Shown here in pieces: positions 32,831 through 42,240 of a stretch of DNA of 64,000 nt. Position 1 is the first letter of the stretch, and each line of letters opens with the position of its first letter. The stretch comes from Chrysophaeum taylorii (Eukaryota; Sar; Pelagophyceae; Pelagomonadales; Pelagomonadaceae). A program made the translations under genes and the position numbers. The DNA lies in the NCBI GenBank assembly GCA_029834535.1, contig JAQMWT010000407.1, forward strand, positions 248,001 to 312,000, read 5' to 3'. Below the pieces are notes generated by a model, which saw only the letters and a program-made list of their open reading frames with translations, was not told the DNA's origin and made no database searches.

Positions 32831-35800
32831 CCCAGACTCTGCCGGAAAGAAAGGAAGGAAGAAAGAAAGAGCCACCAACGCCACAAGGTGCTTCGCCTCC
32901 CAAAGACGACATCAGTTCTAGGCCCTCAGCCTGAAAGCAGAGTCATCAAAAAGCGAACCACATTCATGCAAACGAGTGTCCAGCCTCCTAGGCGCTCACT
33001 CGAATGAGCATAGTAGAAGCGGTGTAGGCCTGCTGCTGCCGAAGTTCTCTCGGGGAGAAGCTCCCTCCCTCCTTTCGCGTGAGTCGGGTTTGAAGGGCTG
33101 GGGCTGACCCCTCCTTAGCGCTCTCTGAGTTGCGTGGCGCTCTTGTGGTTCGGGTACTAATTAATAGCCGCGATGCAGAGTGGAGTGGCTTGGGTTAGTA
33201 CATAGTTAGGCTCTCGGAAATTGGAGAGACGGGGCAGCCACGCGCGTCGGTGTCGGAGATCTCGTAGGCGTGCCTGTCGCGTTCCATGAAGAAGTAACCT
33301 GGAAAAGACAGTGCAATCCGCCTATACCCCCGTGGAGGATATAACGTAATGGTTAAGCAATCGCGGACCGAAGTCCTCGGGTGAAGGATTCGAAGGTGCC
33401 GTCCTCGAAGACATCTTCGTAACATCTCCAGGTGGGCAGCATTCTCTTAAGTCTCATCGACAAGCTCGTGCGAAAAAAAAAGGTCAAGCGTGTGTCGTCG
33501 TCGTCAACGACCGAAGACACCACGCTCGAAACTCAGAACTTCGGCATGCCTCGCTCAACGCGCCTCAACCTGTCGTTGTCTCGAATCTTTGAGTTCGCAA
33601 ACTCTCGTCGCGTGCGTCATGGCAACACCTGAGGCTGGCTGCGAATCCGGAGCTCGGCGTGTTCCAAGACTCCGAGCCGGTCCGCGGAATTCTCGTGTGT
33701 GATCAAAGGGAGCGCAGTTCGTGACGCAAAGCCACACAACAAATCACATCGGCCGCGTTTTGGACATCCCGTTAACAGACAGAAACCTCCGAAAACTTGA
33801 ATTCACGTCAGAAACTGGACGGGAACCACTTCACCAGCCACGCAATTTTTGTGGTGAAGTGATGATTTGAAGTGAACACGTCGCCCTACGTGGCTATCGT
33901 GAATCTTGGTGAAGTGAACGCCACTTTTTTTTTTGTTACGCCAGCGCCGATCCCTGCCGCGCCCCGTGAACCCCGCGCCCTATTGCTTCCTAGGTCTGGT
34001 GCTCTTAGATTCATTCGCGTTAAATTCGGCGCGACGGAGGAGTTGGTTACCGTGGATGGTGCTCAGTGTTTCTTACTTTAGGCGATGTGAACGACCGACC
34101 GACCTCGGTATCTTCGTCTGGTTCTTCCTCATCAACCTCCATCTCCAAAGAGTCTTCGGGGAATCAATCATGGTGCTCTCGGCGTTTTTGAAAAACTCGG
34201 TCCGAGGTCCCTGTACTTAATCCGGGCCGCCGCCGCCGCCGCAATGAAGAAATTCGTGCTCATGCGCAGTATGCTGGCAACAACTTTGTCCGTGGCGGTC
34301 CACGCCGAGCAACGTGTTTCTTTCCCTCGGTCAGGACAAGATTTCCAATGCTCAGGCAGCGCGATTTCCAATGCTTAGGCAGCGCGCACAGTAGCTCTGC
34401 GCGCCATGTGTACTTAGAGGCTATCGCCATATGTCCGGAAGGAACCCATTCTGCTCCTTCTTGGTGAGCGGTCGATACAGCTTTCCAACGTCGAGCACAA
34501 CAACAGCCCGATCTGTGAAGCCGACTTCATCCTTCTTCTCAAGCTCAGGATAATGCTCTTTCCAGTTGAGCGATCTCGAGAGCCTGATCCATCGAGTGAA
34601 GACCTGTTCAAACTCCACATTGAAAAAATCGGGCATCTGGTTCTCAGGCATAGCAAAAGGCTCATCGCCACAAATGTCGTCGTCCCAAGCATCGGGTTCG
34701 TCGAGTGCCGCCAAGAGAAGATTGCGGATAGGCGCAGGCTCGGAGGAAGTCTTTGCCTTTTCGTGGTGGAATGCAGTCCGTGAGTAAATCACGTATTCTT
34801 CCTCGAGAACAACTTCCTGGCCCGATCTCTCTGATTGGAGTGCCCGCAGTTGATAGTCCGAAAGTCAAGAAGGAAGGCAATCAGGTCGCGATCGTTGAAT
34901 TCGTAGTTGAAGTGACGACGCACGTAGTTTTCATTATTCCCGCAAAACTAACGCTCGCATTCGAGAATAATAGCCCGCTCAATACAGATTTTGCCGGTCT
35001 CGCGGAGGTCGTCAACATCGACAGTGTCTTACGTGGCATGGGTTTCGCAGTTATGTTCGGGAGATCAATGACTTCTACTGCTCCCAGAGATTCGATCATG
35101 TTGTGCTTTTGATCAATGGGGTTGGCGCACATTATTAGGTATAAATAAGTGTTCATGTTGCACGAAAACAACGGCCGCATCCGTTACTGCAAAAAAAATT
35201 GCCTCGAATTCAGCCAACGTCACCCATTGCTCATTACTGATTCTCCAAGGGAGTCAGTCCAATGTGGGTAGCCGTGTACAGTTTGAGCACGTGGTGCATA
35301 CGCAGCAAGGAACGAATAAGTTGGTAGCGCGCACGGAACCTCGTCTTATTGAGGTCGAGCTTGAGCTTCTTTATTTCCCCGGCTGTAATGGCAATAGCGC
35401 ATGCAGATCCTTCACACGTGTGCCGCCGTAAGAAAAGTACTTGGCTCCATCGTGGGCACCACTGTTCAGCAGCTCCTTGCCAGCTGGGAATCTATTGATC
35501 ACCTGCTTGCCTCTGGATCGTGTCAAGTCGCCCGCATGCCGCTGCCGAGATCTTTGAGATATATATCATGCATGTCACACACGCTTGGACCTCACGATAT
35601 TCAGCGTCCACCCATTCAATAAGAGCGCCTTTCGAGTCGTGAACGTCATCCACCCTCGGACCCTCCCAGAGGCGTGTTCTCAAAACCCTTCTCTGCCGCC
35701 GCCGAAGCCGCAACCGAAGAGCAGCGCGTCGATCAAGATAAATGCACCCGCGCCCCCTCCGACGATGATGATGCGTTTTGAAACATCCAGGCGCATCGAT

Positions 35801-35904
35801 ATTATCGCGAGTAGTCCCTACATCTGCACCGATAATAAATAAAAAACGAAAAAGAAATTCTGGTAGGCACGTCGTGTTCGAGAAGAAGGAAAATGCGGGA
35901 TTAT
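32831..35904. other. Long stretch without a supported gene
   Basis: Frames are short on both strands. A minus-strand ORF at 34,421-34,792 (123 codons, acidic, ending GFLPDIWR) and minus-strand frames at 34.9-35.7 kb look faintly protein-like, but I recognise no family and each is stop-broken beyond itself. It may be an old decayed element. A short (CCG)n run lies at ~34,228-34,243. Confidence 0.4.
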
Positions 35905-36888
35905 TTATTGTCCGAAGATGAGGTCGTCGGCGTCGTCGGAGAGAGGTTCCTCGAGGGCCACGGGGCCGAGGCGGCCGTTGCGGAAATCGGCCAGAATGAC
36001 CATCGCCGCGTTGACCGCGTCGCCGGCGTAGCGAAGATCGGCGAAGTCTTGGAGAAACGCGTCCGCGTCAGAGAGGTCCGCGTCCCCCGCTCGCTTTCGG
36101 AGCCTTTCGAGGGCGTGGGGGGCGTAGCGCGGCGGGAGCGCGATGATCGTCCGGAGGAGCGCGGCGGCCACGAGGGTTTTGTCGTAGGCGGCGGCGCCTA
36201 CGTCGCCGCACATCGCGAGTCTCGCGGCTGCTCGCTGATCCATCTGTCGAGCGGGAATGATGCCCGGAGAGTCGAGCAGCTCGAAGCCCGGTGCCCTGAC
36301 CCAGTTGAGCGACCTCGTGACGCCCGCGCGGTTCTCGGTCTTTGCGGCTCGACGGCCGCAGAGACAATTGACTAGCGCCGACTTCCCGACGTTGGGGAAG
36401 CCGATGACGGCAGCCCTCGCCGCCCGCGGACGCACCCCCTTGGCCTGTCTCTTGTCGTTGACGGCGCGTCCCGCGGCGCGCACGCGCGCCTTGAGGCCCG
36501 GCAGGTCGCCCTTCCCGCGCTTCGCGTCCAAGAACACCGCCTCGGGCTCCGCGCGTCTCCATTCCGAGAGTGCCGCCGGCGGCACCGCGTCCGCGAACGT
36601 GTACGCGACGACGCGCGGCCGCGATCCGACCCAAGCCGGCACGCTCGGATGCGCCGTCGACCGCGCGACGCGCGCGTCCCGAGCCTCGACGACGACGTCA
36701 ACGCGCCGAATCGAGTCTTCGAGCTGTCGCTCGGCCTTGGCGATGTGACCGGGGTACCAGTTGATCAGCCCGGCCTCGGACCCTTCGATGCGTTCCGACT
36801 CCTCCCTTCGCCGTGCCAACAGACGCGTCGGGCTCCGGAACCCCCGCGAGACGCTCCATACTGCGGCGAGAGCCACGCTTCGCCGCAT
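35905..36888 (-). CDS. Circularly permuted GTPase, RbgA/YlqF/MTG1 family, probably organellar
   Basis: 327 aa, ATG to stop. Residues 1-~30 are Arg/Ser/Ala-rich, like a mitochondrial or plastid transit peptide. Family hallmarks are INWYPGHIAKA (~42-52), VVVEARDARVARS, G1 GFPNVGKS (163-170), a G2-type TRSLNW and G3 LDSPGI (205-210). The permuted order puts G4 before G1. The place where G4 NKxD should stand (~97-100) reads TFAD, so the guanine-specificity Asn and Lys are missing while Asp remains. RbgA/MTG1 proteins assist late large-subunit assembly in bacteria, mitochondria and plastids. The gene shares strand with the TMEM69-like gene, whose stop is 100 bp upstream. Confidence 0.9.
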   Translation of the reverse strand: MRRSVALAAVWSVSRGFRSPTRLLARRREESERIEGSEAGLINWYPGHIAKAERQLEDSIRRVDVVVEARDARVARSTAHPSVPAWVGSRPRVVAYTFADAVPPAALSEWRRAEPEAVFLDAKRGKGDLPGLKARVRAAGRAVNDKRQAKGVRPRAARAAVIGFPNVGKSALVNCLCGRRAAKTENRAGVTRSLNWVRAPGFELLDSPGIIPARQMDQRAAARLAMCGDVGAAAYDKTLVAAALLRTIIALPPRYAPHALERLRKRAGDADLSDADAFLQDFADLRYAGDAVNAAMVILADFRNGRLGPVALEEPLSDDADDLIFGQ

Positions 36889-36988
36889 CTCTCACATTCT
36901 GCCTTACCCTCGCCGTGTTCATCGTTGCGTATCGTCGCACCCCTCTCGAGGGTGGAGCTCATTACACACAATTCCCGACGATGCGTGG

Positions 36989-37414
36989 CTAGGAAAATTT
37001 GCGCGCGGGATGGTTGGACTGGAGGGCTCCCACAGCGACGAGCGTTAGCGGCGCTCGGAGCAAGAGGTAAGTGCGAGGCACGAGACGCAGAGCTGCGAAG
37101 GTCGCATCAGCGACAAAGGCTGCGACGAAGCCAATCGACAAGAGGTCGAGGCTCGCGGGGGCGGGCATCGAGGCCGCGGGCCAGGCGATGAGTGGGGGCG
37201 TCACGGCCCAGAGAGGTTTTGTGAACCAATGGGGCCCACCCAAAAAGCTCAAGATGCAACACCCGTACGTCACTTGAAGTTCTGTGGCATTAAGCGATGG
37301 CCGCCACTTCCGGAGCGGCTTCAGCACAGGATCAACATACTCGCGGCACGGCCGCGACGTCGCGACGAACGGCACGAGCCCGGCGGCGCCGAGCATGGCG
37401 CCGGTCTTATTCAT
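36989..37414 (-). CDS. TMEM69/DUF3429-family membrane protein
   Basis: 141 aa, ATG to stop. The start MLGAAGLVPFVA, then LQVTYGCCILSFLGGPHW and PPLIAWPA, follow the DUF3429 pattern (AGLIPF, YG..ILSFLGG.HW, P.L.AW) seen in bacterial proteins and in animal TMEM69. Four or five hydrophobic segments are predicted. The function of the family is not established; the eukaryotic members are often mitochondrial, and an N-terminal targeting signal here is not obvious. The gene ends 100 bp before the start of the RbgA-like GTPase on the same strand. Confidence 0.82.
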   Translation of the reverse strand: MNKTGAMLGAAGLVPFVATSRPCREYVDPVLKPLRKWRPSLNATELQVTYGCCILSFLGGPHWFTKPLWAVTPPLIAWPAASMPAPASLDLLSIGFVAAFVADATFAALRLVPRTYLLLRAPLTLVAVGALQSNHPARKFS

Positions 37415-38440
37415 ACCTTAAACCCTCCTTATGACGTCACGATACTATTCTTCTCTCTCTATGCGGGACCAAACTACTATACCAAGAAGGTTAAAAAAAA
37501 ATTTTTCGACGTTGGAAAAAATTTCACTCACTGGGCTCATTTCTTCTTCTTCTTCTTCACTAGGTTCGCTGAATATTTGCTTCACTTCACCGAATTTTTT
37601 TTGTCCAAAGTCCTAAGTTCACTTCGTATTCATTCACTTTGGCTGTGAACGGCCTCTGTCTGCTGATGAGCAAAAAGTCGAGCCGCGCTACCTGGAGGTC
37701 GAGAGGATAATGTTGATAATGAGGAGGAGGAATTTAAACGCGGAACAGAACAGGAGGAAGTTCTCAAGAACGAGAGCCGATTGCGACGTCGATGTTGTGA
37801 CGTGGAACACACCCGGCAACAACAAAAGTGGACGATCAACCAGGTTTTTCCAAGGTGTGGTGGGACTGCGTGCGTCGACACTGAAACCAAGATAAGGAGG
37901 GCGTTATGACGGCCGTGGGCGTTGTGGCAGCCTCGAAGGGTTTTTAATCGGATATTATGAGATACGTCATGGCCATATTCCCAGCCAGGCAAAGCACTCT
38001 TCCCTGATGGCATTCTCGGCTCGGCACTACGTGTACACGTCGCACCGGATTTTCCCAAGCACGACGAAGATCATCGCAACCTTCTTCTTCAAGCGTATTA
38101 CCGCGGCGGCGGTGGAGGCCGGAAAGGTCATTCACAGTAGTATCCCCTAAGTAAGTAAGCACTCCCCCCAAACCTCCGCCTAAATCTAACAATATATGTC
38201 GCGTTTGGGTAATCGACGTTCAGCCTACAATGCTGTAAAATCCCGAATGTAGTAGGTTTCTTGGATAATCGTCATTAGGGGGCGAACAATGAAAAATTAC
38301 CTGGTGTTGTTTGCATCATCCCCTTCAGCTCGTGGCACGACCTCCTCGCACAAGACCGCGCGCAGTGGGGCAGTCCGCCATCGTCTTTTCATCCCTCGCC
38401 TCTACCCTACCCCAACTGTGTGCTTGTGCTTTCCTCTGTG
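37415..38440. other. Intergenic, no gene seen
   Basis: A (TTC)n run lies near 37,541-37,559, with AT-rich sequence around it. No frame on either strand resembles a known protein. Confidence 0.5.
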
Positions 38441-38513
38441 ATCCTGGACCGGCTCCTGCCGGCCAAGCTTGGCTTCCATGCCTGGGAGAGGTCCGAAGTT
38501 AGTTAGTTAGTTC
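38441..38513. repeat. Dispersed repeat, copy 1 (inverted partner at 48.74 kb)
   Basis: This stretch, ending GAAGTTAGTTAGTTAGT, is the reverse complement (about 80 percent identity by eye) of 48,742-48,815, which begins ACTAACTAACTAACTTC. Both contain a GGAGAGGTC/GACCTCTCC block and a GGCTCCTG/CAGGAGCC block in matching order. Confidence 0.7.
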
Positions 38514-38623
38514 TTTTGAGACTTACGCACGAAAAACCGCATGTTCTAGAGAGACCAGTATCCCCTTCAAGTCGTGCATGCACCTTAGCAACCTGTTAAC
38601 AATAAGAGACACAGTGCTGGGTG

Positions 38624-39022
38624 ACAAGCGGCTGCGCCAACTTCACAGAGGCAAAGGCGGCCCAAACTCGCCGCATCTACCGTGAGTGGGGGATCGCCAA
38701 CGCATTAGGCCGGGCTCGGTGTGCCCTCACCGCCCTCACCCATGTCGCCGCCTCGGGGAACCCCGCCCAGGCCGCCCGATCCCAGCAGGACGTCACCCTT
38801 CGTCGCACATACGTCCGGCGGCAGCATGCGTACGACCTACGGGCGGGGCCCGTCCTCTCTTCGCCTGCCCCACGCCTCGGCGATGACCCCGACTAGGTCC
38901 CGCGTACTTATCTCCGCCCGTCAGGCACATCCCTCATACCCCACAAACCCACCCCACCCACCCACATCCTTCATGCTCCCCACACACACACCCCCCTCTT
39001 AGCAGTCGACATTTAAAGACAC
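38624..39022 (+). mobile_element. 5'-truncated copy of the 19.7-20.9 kb element
   Basis: From GTGACAAGCGGCTGCGCCAA onward this is almost identical to 20,530-20,915: the same coding end (ANFTEAKAAQTRRIYREWGI, then the ALTALTHVAAS segment), the same stop, the same 3' trailer (GATGACCCCGACTAGGTCCC) and the same terminal GCAGTCGACATTTAAAGACA. Only a handful of bases differ, so it moved recently. Truncation at the 5' side with a shared 3' end fits LINE-type insertion. Confidence 0.8.
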
Positions 39023-39146
39023 AGTGCTGCTACTACTAATAAACGCCGTACGAGTTGACGTACCAGTTGACGTATGGGGGCCGTTCGTTGCACACGCACC
39101 AGGCCAGGCACCCCGTGGCTCTAAAATGAGAGTAGCCAAAAATTAA

Positions 39147-39228
39147 GTGGGAAACCGGGATTGAACCGATGACCATTCGAACGAAGCTTCTACTGCAATC
39201 GAACGCTCTGCCACTGAGCTATTCCCAC
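39147..39228 (-). tRNA. tRNA-Cys(GCA) with 11-nt intron
   Basis: Read on the minus strand: acceptor GTGGGAA pairs with TTCCCAC; the D arm GCTC-AGTGGCA-GAGC holds the A box; the anticodon stem TTCGA pairs with TCGAA; the loop begins TTGCAG (anticodon GCA); then an 11-nt intron after position 37; T arm ATCGG-TTCAATC-CCGGT holds the B box. The mature length is 71 nt before CCA. It lies 171 bp from a second tRNA-Cys on the same strand. The acceptor pair 2:71 is T:A here and G:C in the other copy, a compensated change. Confidence 0.93.
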
Positions 39229-39399
39229 ATTCACCAGCTGCACTGTCGACGATGGCGTGCGTTCAGGCGACTAAATCGCCTATGCCTTAACGCTTCCAAC
39301 CATTTAATAGCGCGGTAATATCATAGTGACCGTCCTTTACCACTTTACCACTACTTTCTTTCCAGCTTCTCCTTTCACAGCCACATCAGCGAAACCGCA

Positions 39400-39483
39400 G
39401 GGGGAAACCGGGATTGAACCGATGACCATTCGAAGGATGCATCGTGTCTGCAATCGAACGCTCTGCCACTGAGCTATTCCCCC
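39400..39483 (-). tRNA. tRNA-Cys(GCA) with 13-nt intron
   Basis: The mature part matches the neighbouring copy except in the acceptor stem (GGGGGAA with TTCCCCC). The anticodon stem is TTCGA/TCGAA, the loop starts TTGCAG, and the intron after position 37 is 13 nt with a different sequence from the first copy. The overall form agrees with eukaryotic tRNA-Cys (GGGGG..TAGCTCAGTGG). A and B boxes are intact. Confidence 0.93.
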
Positions 39484-39677
39484 AGTGGCCGTTCTTGCTG
39501 CGGTTTGACGAAAATTAAAATTTAAACAAAATTATCAATATCTGAACCCCCGCGTGTACGCACGCCGATGTTGACGAGGATGTTGATGCCCTCTCGATCG
39601 ATCGGTCCGTATCGTGTATCGCGCGTATTGCGCTTATTGTGCGTATCGCGCGTATCGCGAAGATGGAATGGTAATTG

Positions 39678-42143
39678 ATGGTGGATTGTGAGGAGGTTGC
39701 CTTGTTGGTGAGGACTTTGGCCGAGGGCGTGGGCGGCGAGCGCCAGGCGGCCGAGCGTCGGATCGGCGATTTGGAGGGGAGCGCGGGGTTCGTGGAGGCG
39801 TTGATCGTGGTCGCGTCGTCGCGGGGCGTCGTGGTGACGGTCGCGCGGCTGATGGCTGTGATATGTCTGAAGAATAACGTGCGTAGGAGGAGGTGCGACG
39901 AGGCGTCGAAAGGAGAGCTAAGGAAATGGCTCGTGAGCGGGGCTTTGCGCGAGGCCGACCGGCTGGTGGGGGCGCAGATCGTGGATTTAGTCGGTCGCGT
40001 CGCGCGGGCAGATTGGCCGCGCAAATGGCCGCAAGTTCTCGCGAGACTCGCCGACGTCGCCTTTTGCCAGCGCGAGAGACTCGGAGCGGAGGCTCTCGCC
40101 GAGACCCTCAAAGTTCTCGCGACGAAACGGCTCCCTGCGGATCGGAGGGCTTTGGAGGCCGCGTCGGAGGAACTGGTTCCCCGATTGCTTTCGGCGCTCG
40201 GAACAGCATCGTCGCCCGAAGATTGCGCGTCGATCGTCGAGAGTCTCGGGGTGGTCGCGGCTCGGACCGCGCGGAGGAGCGAAGAGGTCATCGACGCACT
40301 CGCGCGGGCGATGCGGTCTCCGGCGCCTCTCGACGACGTCGGAGCGCGAGCGGCCGTGGACGTCTCGAGGGTTCGCGGCTCGGATTCGAGGTTCGTCGCG
40401 ATTGCCGCCGAGTGCCGGCTGCCCGCCCACATCGAGCTCCTCACGATCGCCGTCGATCAGCAGACTTTTGTTGTCCCCGAATCGGTGGTCGCGTCTTGTT
40501 TGCCGCTCCTCGCGACGACGCCCGAAGATCTCGAACTGTGGGACTCTGATCCCGAAGAGTTCGCGTTGAGGGACGGCGACGAGGACTCCGACACTCCCAG
40601 AGCCAAGGCCGAGGCTCTGTTCGCGACCCTCGCAGAGACCCTAGCCCCTCGGCTCGCGACGGAGTTTCTTTTTACCGAACCGCTTCGAGACGACGCGAGG
40701 ACCGACGCGCTGCTGAGAGCGTTGGGCGTCTGCGCCTTCGCTCTCGAGGAGGAGGAGGAGGATTCTTGGACTACGGTCTCGCGGTGGTGTTCGTGCGTCG
40801 CGCTGCCCGCGCTCCGCGAGCTCCGGATTCAGAACGGCGGTAAACGCCTCCGGCGAAGGCTCTACTGGCTGTTTCGTTGCTGTGCTTTCGGGCTGGGCGA
40901 CGACGTTAAGTTTGAAATATCGCGAGAAGCCCAGATAGACGCGGCGAGACCTCACGATTTGGCGCTGCGCATAGCTGCGCTCGACGCTTGCGTTCGCCCG
41001 TCCCTGGACGTAGCTCTCGACCTGGCCGTCGACGCGTCCGAGCCCGACCACGTCGCCGCGGCCCTCGGCGCCGCCTATAGGTCCGTAGACACTCCCTCGG
41101 CGGCCGACTACCTGTCCGCGCGCCTCTTCGAAATACGGCACCCAGAAGCGCCGACGACGCTCTCGGCCGTCGCCGACGCGGCGGCGGCGGCCGCTCCTTT
41201 CTCGACGTCGGACGCGGCGATATTCGACCGGTGCGCGCGCCTCCTCGCCGCCTTGCTAGACCGCGTCGACGCCTGCGGCCCCAGCGCCTGCAGACTATGG
41301 CTCCAGCTCTTGAGATCCTGCGGCACCCGGCCGCCAGACCACCCGCTCTTCGCCGCGCAGGGCGCTCGGCTCGCTTCGCTCGTCTCTCCGCCGCGCGACC
41401 TCTCGCTCGCGCGACGCGTAGCTAAAATCTCCAAAGCACTTTTAGCCCTCTCGCTTCCTATAGACTTCGTTGCGACGATGACGCCGCTCGCCGCCCAAGT
41501 CAACGACGTTGCGAACGTCGACGTCGACGACGCTATAGAGTTCGCCGCTCTCGCGCGTCCCGGCCTCGCTGCCCCCCTCGCCCCCGCCCTCCGCGCCGAT
41601 CTCCGGGGCAAAACGGGCCCTCGGATCGCCTGCCACCTCGCCGTCCTCCACCGGCTCGCGATCTTCGACCCCTACCCCTACTGGGACGCCTGGTGCGCGC
41701 GCTCCCACCTCGCGGTCGCGAGACCCGAGAGACCGCGACGCGCCAAGCTCGCGGCCCTCGCTGCCCTTTCGCTCCTCGCCAAACGCCCCTCGCTCGACCT
41801 CCTCGACCGCCTCGACGACCTCCTCGGCTTGGTCGCCGAGGCCCTTCACTTCCACTTGGACGCGAATATCGCCCTCGTCCCCCAAAACGACGACGACGAC
41901 GTCGACTTGGACGACGACGACGACGGGAAAGAGGAAAATAACGTCGTGGTGGTTCCGGCGCCCCTCGATGCCTGCTTCGCCGCGCACGCGGCCTCCGACC
42001 CCGTCCTTCGGGCCGACCTCCGCCAGTGCGCCCGAGACGCCCTCGACTCGGCGATTTCCCTCGGCCTCCAACCCCACCTCCTCCACGACGCCCTCTCCGC
42101 CGTCGAGCCCACCACCCTCTCCCTCCTCGGCCTCCTTTTATAG
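39678..42143 (+). CDS. Importin-beta superfamily receptor, importin-11-like
   Basis: 821 aa from ATG at 39,678, single exon. The N-terminal ~120 residues form an importin-beta N-terminal-type unit: ERQAAERRIGDLE, then ARLMAVICLKNNVRRRR (compare LAAI.LKN.I.KRW) and DWPRKWPQVLARL. Repeated Leu/Ala-rich helices follow, as in HEAT arrays. EDLELWDSDPEEF at ~285 resembles importin-11 (EDLE.WE.DPE.F). An acidic run of Asp lies at ~735-755. Importin-11 carries cargo such as ubiquitin-conjugating enzymes through nuclear pores in a Ran-dependent way. At 821 aa it is shorter than animal importin-11 (about 975), and repeats may be trimmed. The subfamily is less sure than the superfamily. Confidence 0.82.
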   Translation: MVDCEEVALLVRTLAEGVGGERQAAERRIGDLEGSAGFVEALIVVASSRGVVVTVARLMAVICLKNNVRRRRCDEASKGELRKWLVSGALREADRLVGAQIVDLVGRVARADWPRKWPQVLARLADVAFCQRERLGAEALAETLKVLATKRLPADRRALEAASEELVPRLLSALGTASSPEDCASIVESLGVVAARTARRSEEVIDALARAMRSPAPLDDVGARAAVDVSRVRGSDSRFVAIAAECRLPAHIELLTIAVDQQTFVVPESVVASCLPLLATTPEDLELWDSDPEEFALRDGDEDSDTPRAKAEALFATLAETLAPRLATEFLFTEPLRDDARTDALLRALGVCAFALEEEEEDSWTTVSRWCSCVALPALRELRIQNGGKRLRRRLYWLFRCCAFGLGDDVKFEISREAQIDAARPHDLALRIAALDACVRPSLDVALDLAVDASEPDHVAAALGAAYRSVDTPSAADYLSARLFEIRHPEAPTTLSAVADAAAAAAPFSTSDAAIFDRCARLLAALLDRVDACGPSACRLWLQLLRSCGTRPPDHPLFAAQGARLASLVSPPRDLSLARRVAKISKALLALSLPIDFVATMTPLAAQVNDVANVDVDDAIEFAALARPGLAAPLAPALRADLRGKTGPRIACHLAVLHRLAIFDPYPYWDAWCARSHLAVARPERPRRAKLAALAALSLLAKRPSLDLLDRLDDLLGLVAEALHFHLDANIALVPQNDDDDVDLDDDDDGKEENNVVVVPAPLDACFAAHAASDPVLRADLRQCARDALDSAISLGLQPHLLHDALSAVEPTTLSLLGLLL

Positions 42144-42203
42144 GTAGGGACCCTTCGTCTAATCACTCTTCTTCGCTTAACAACAACTACTACAATTGAG
42201 CTC

Positions 42204-42240
<37 letters not shown>

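Noticed and set aside
41442-42086. Val/Glu-rich minus-strand ORF within the importin gene
   Set aside because: It is antisense to the HEAT-repeat coding frame, with composition produced by GAC/GTC repeats.
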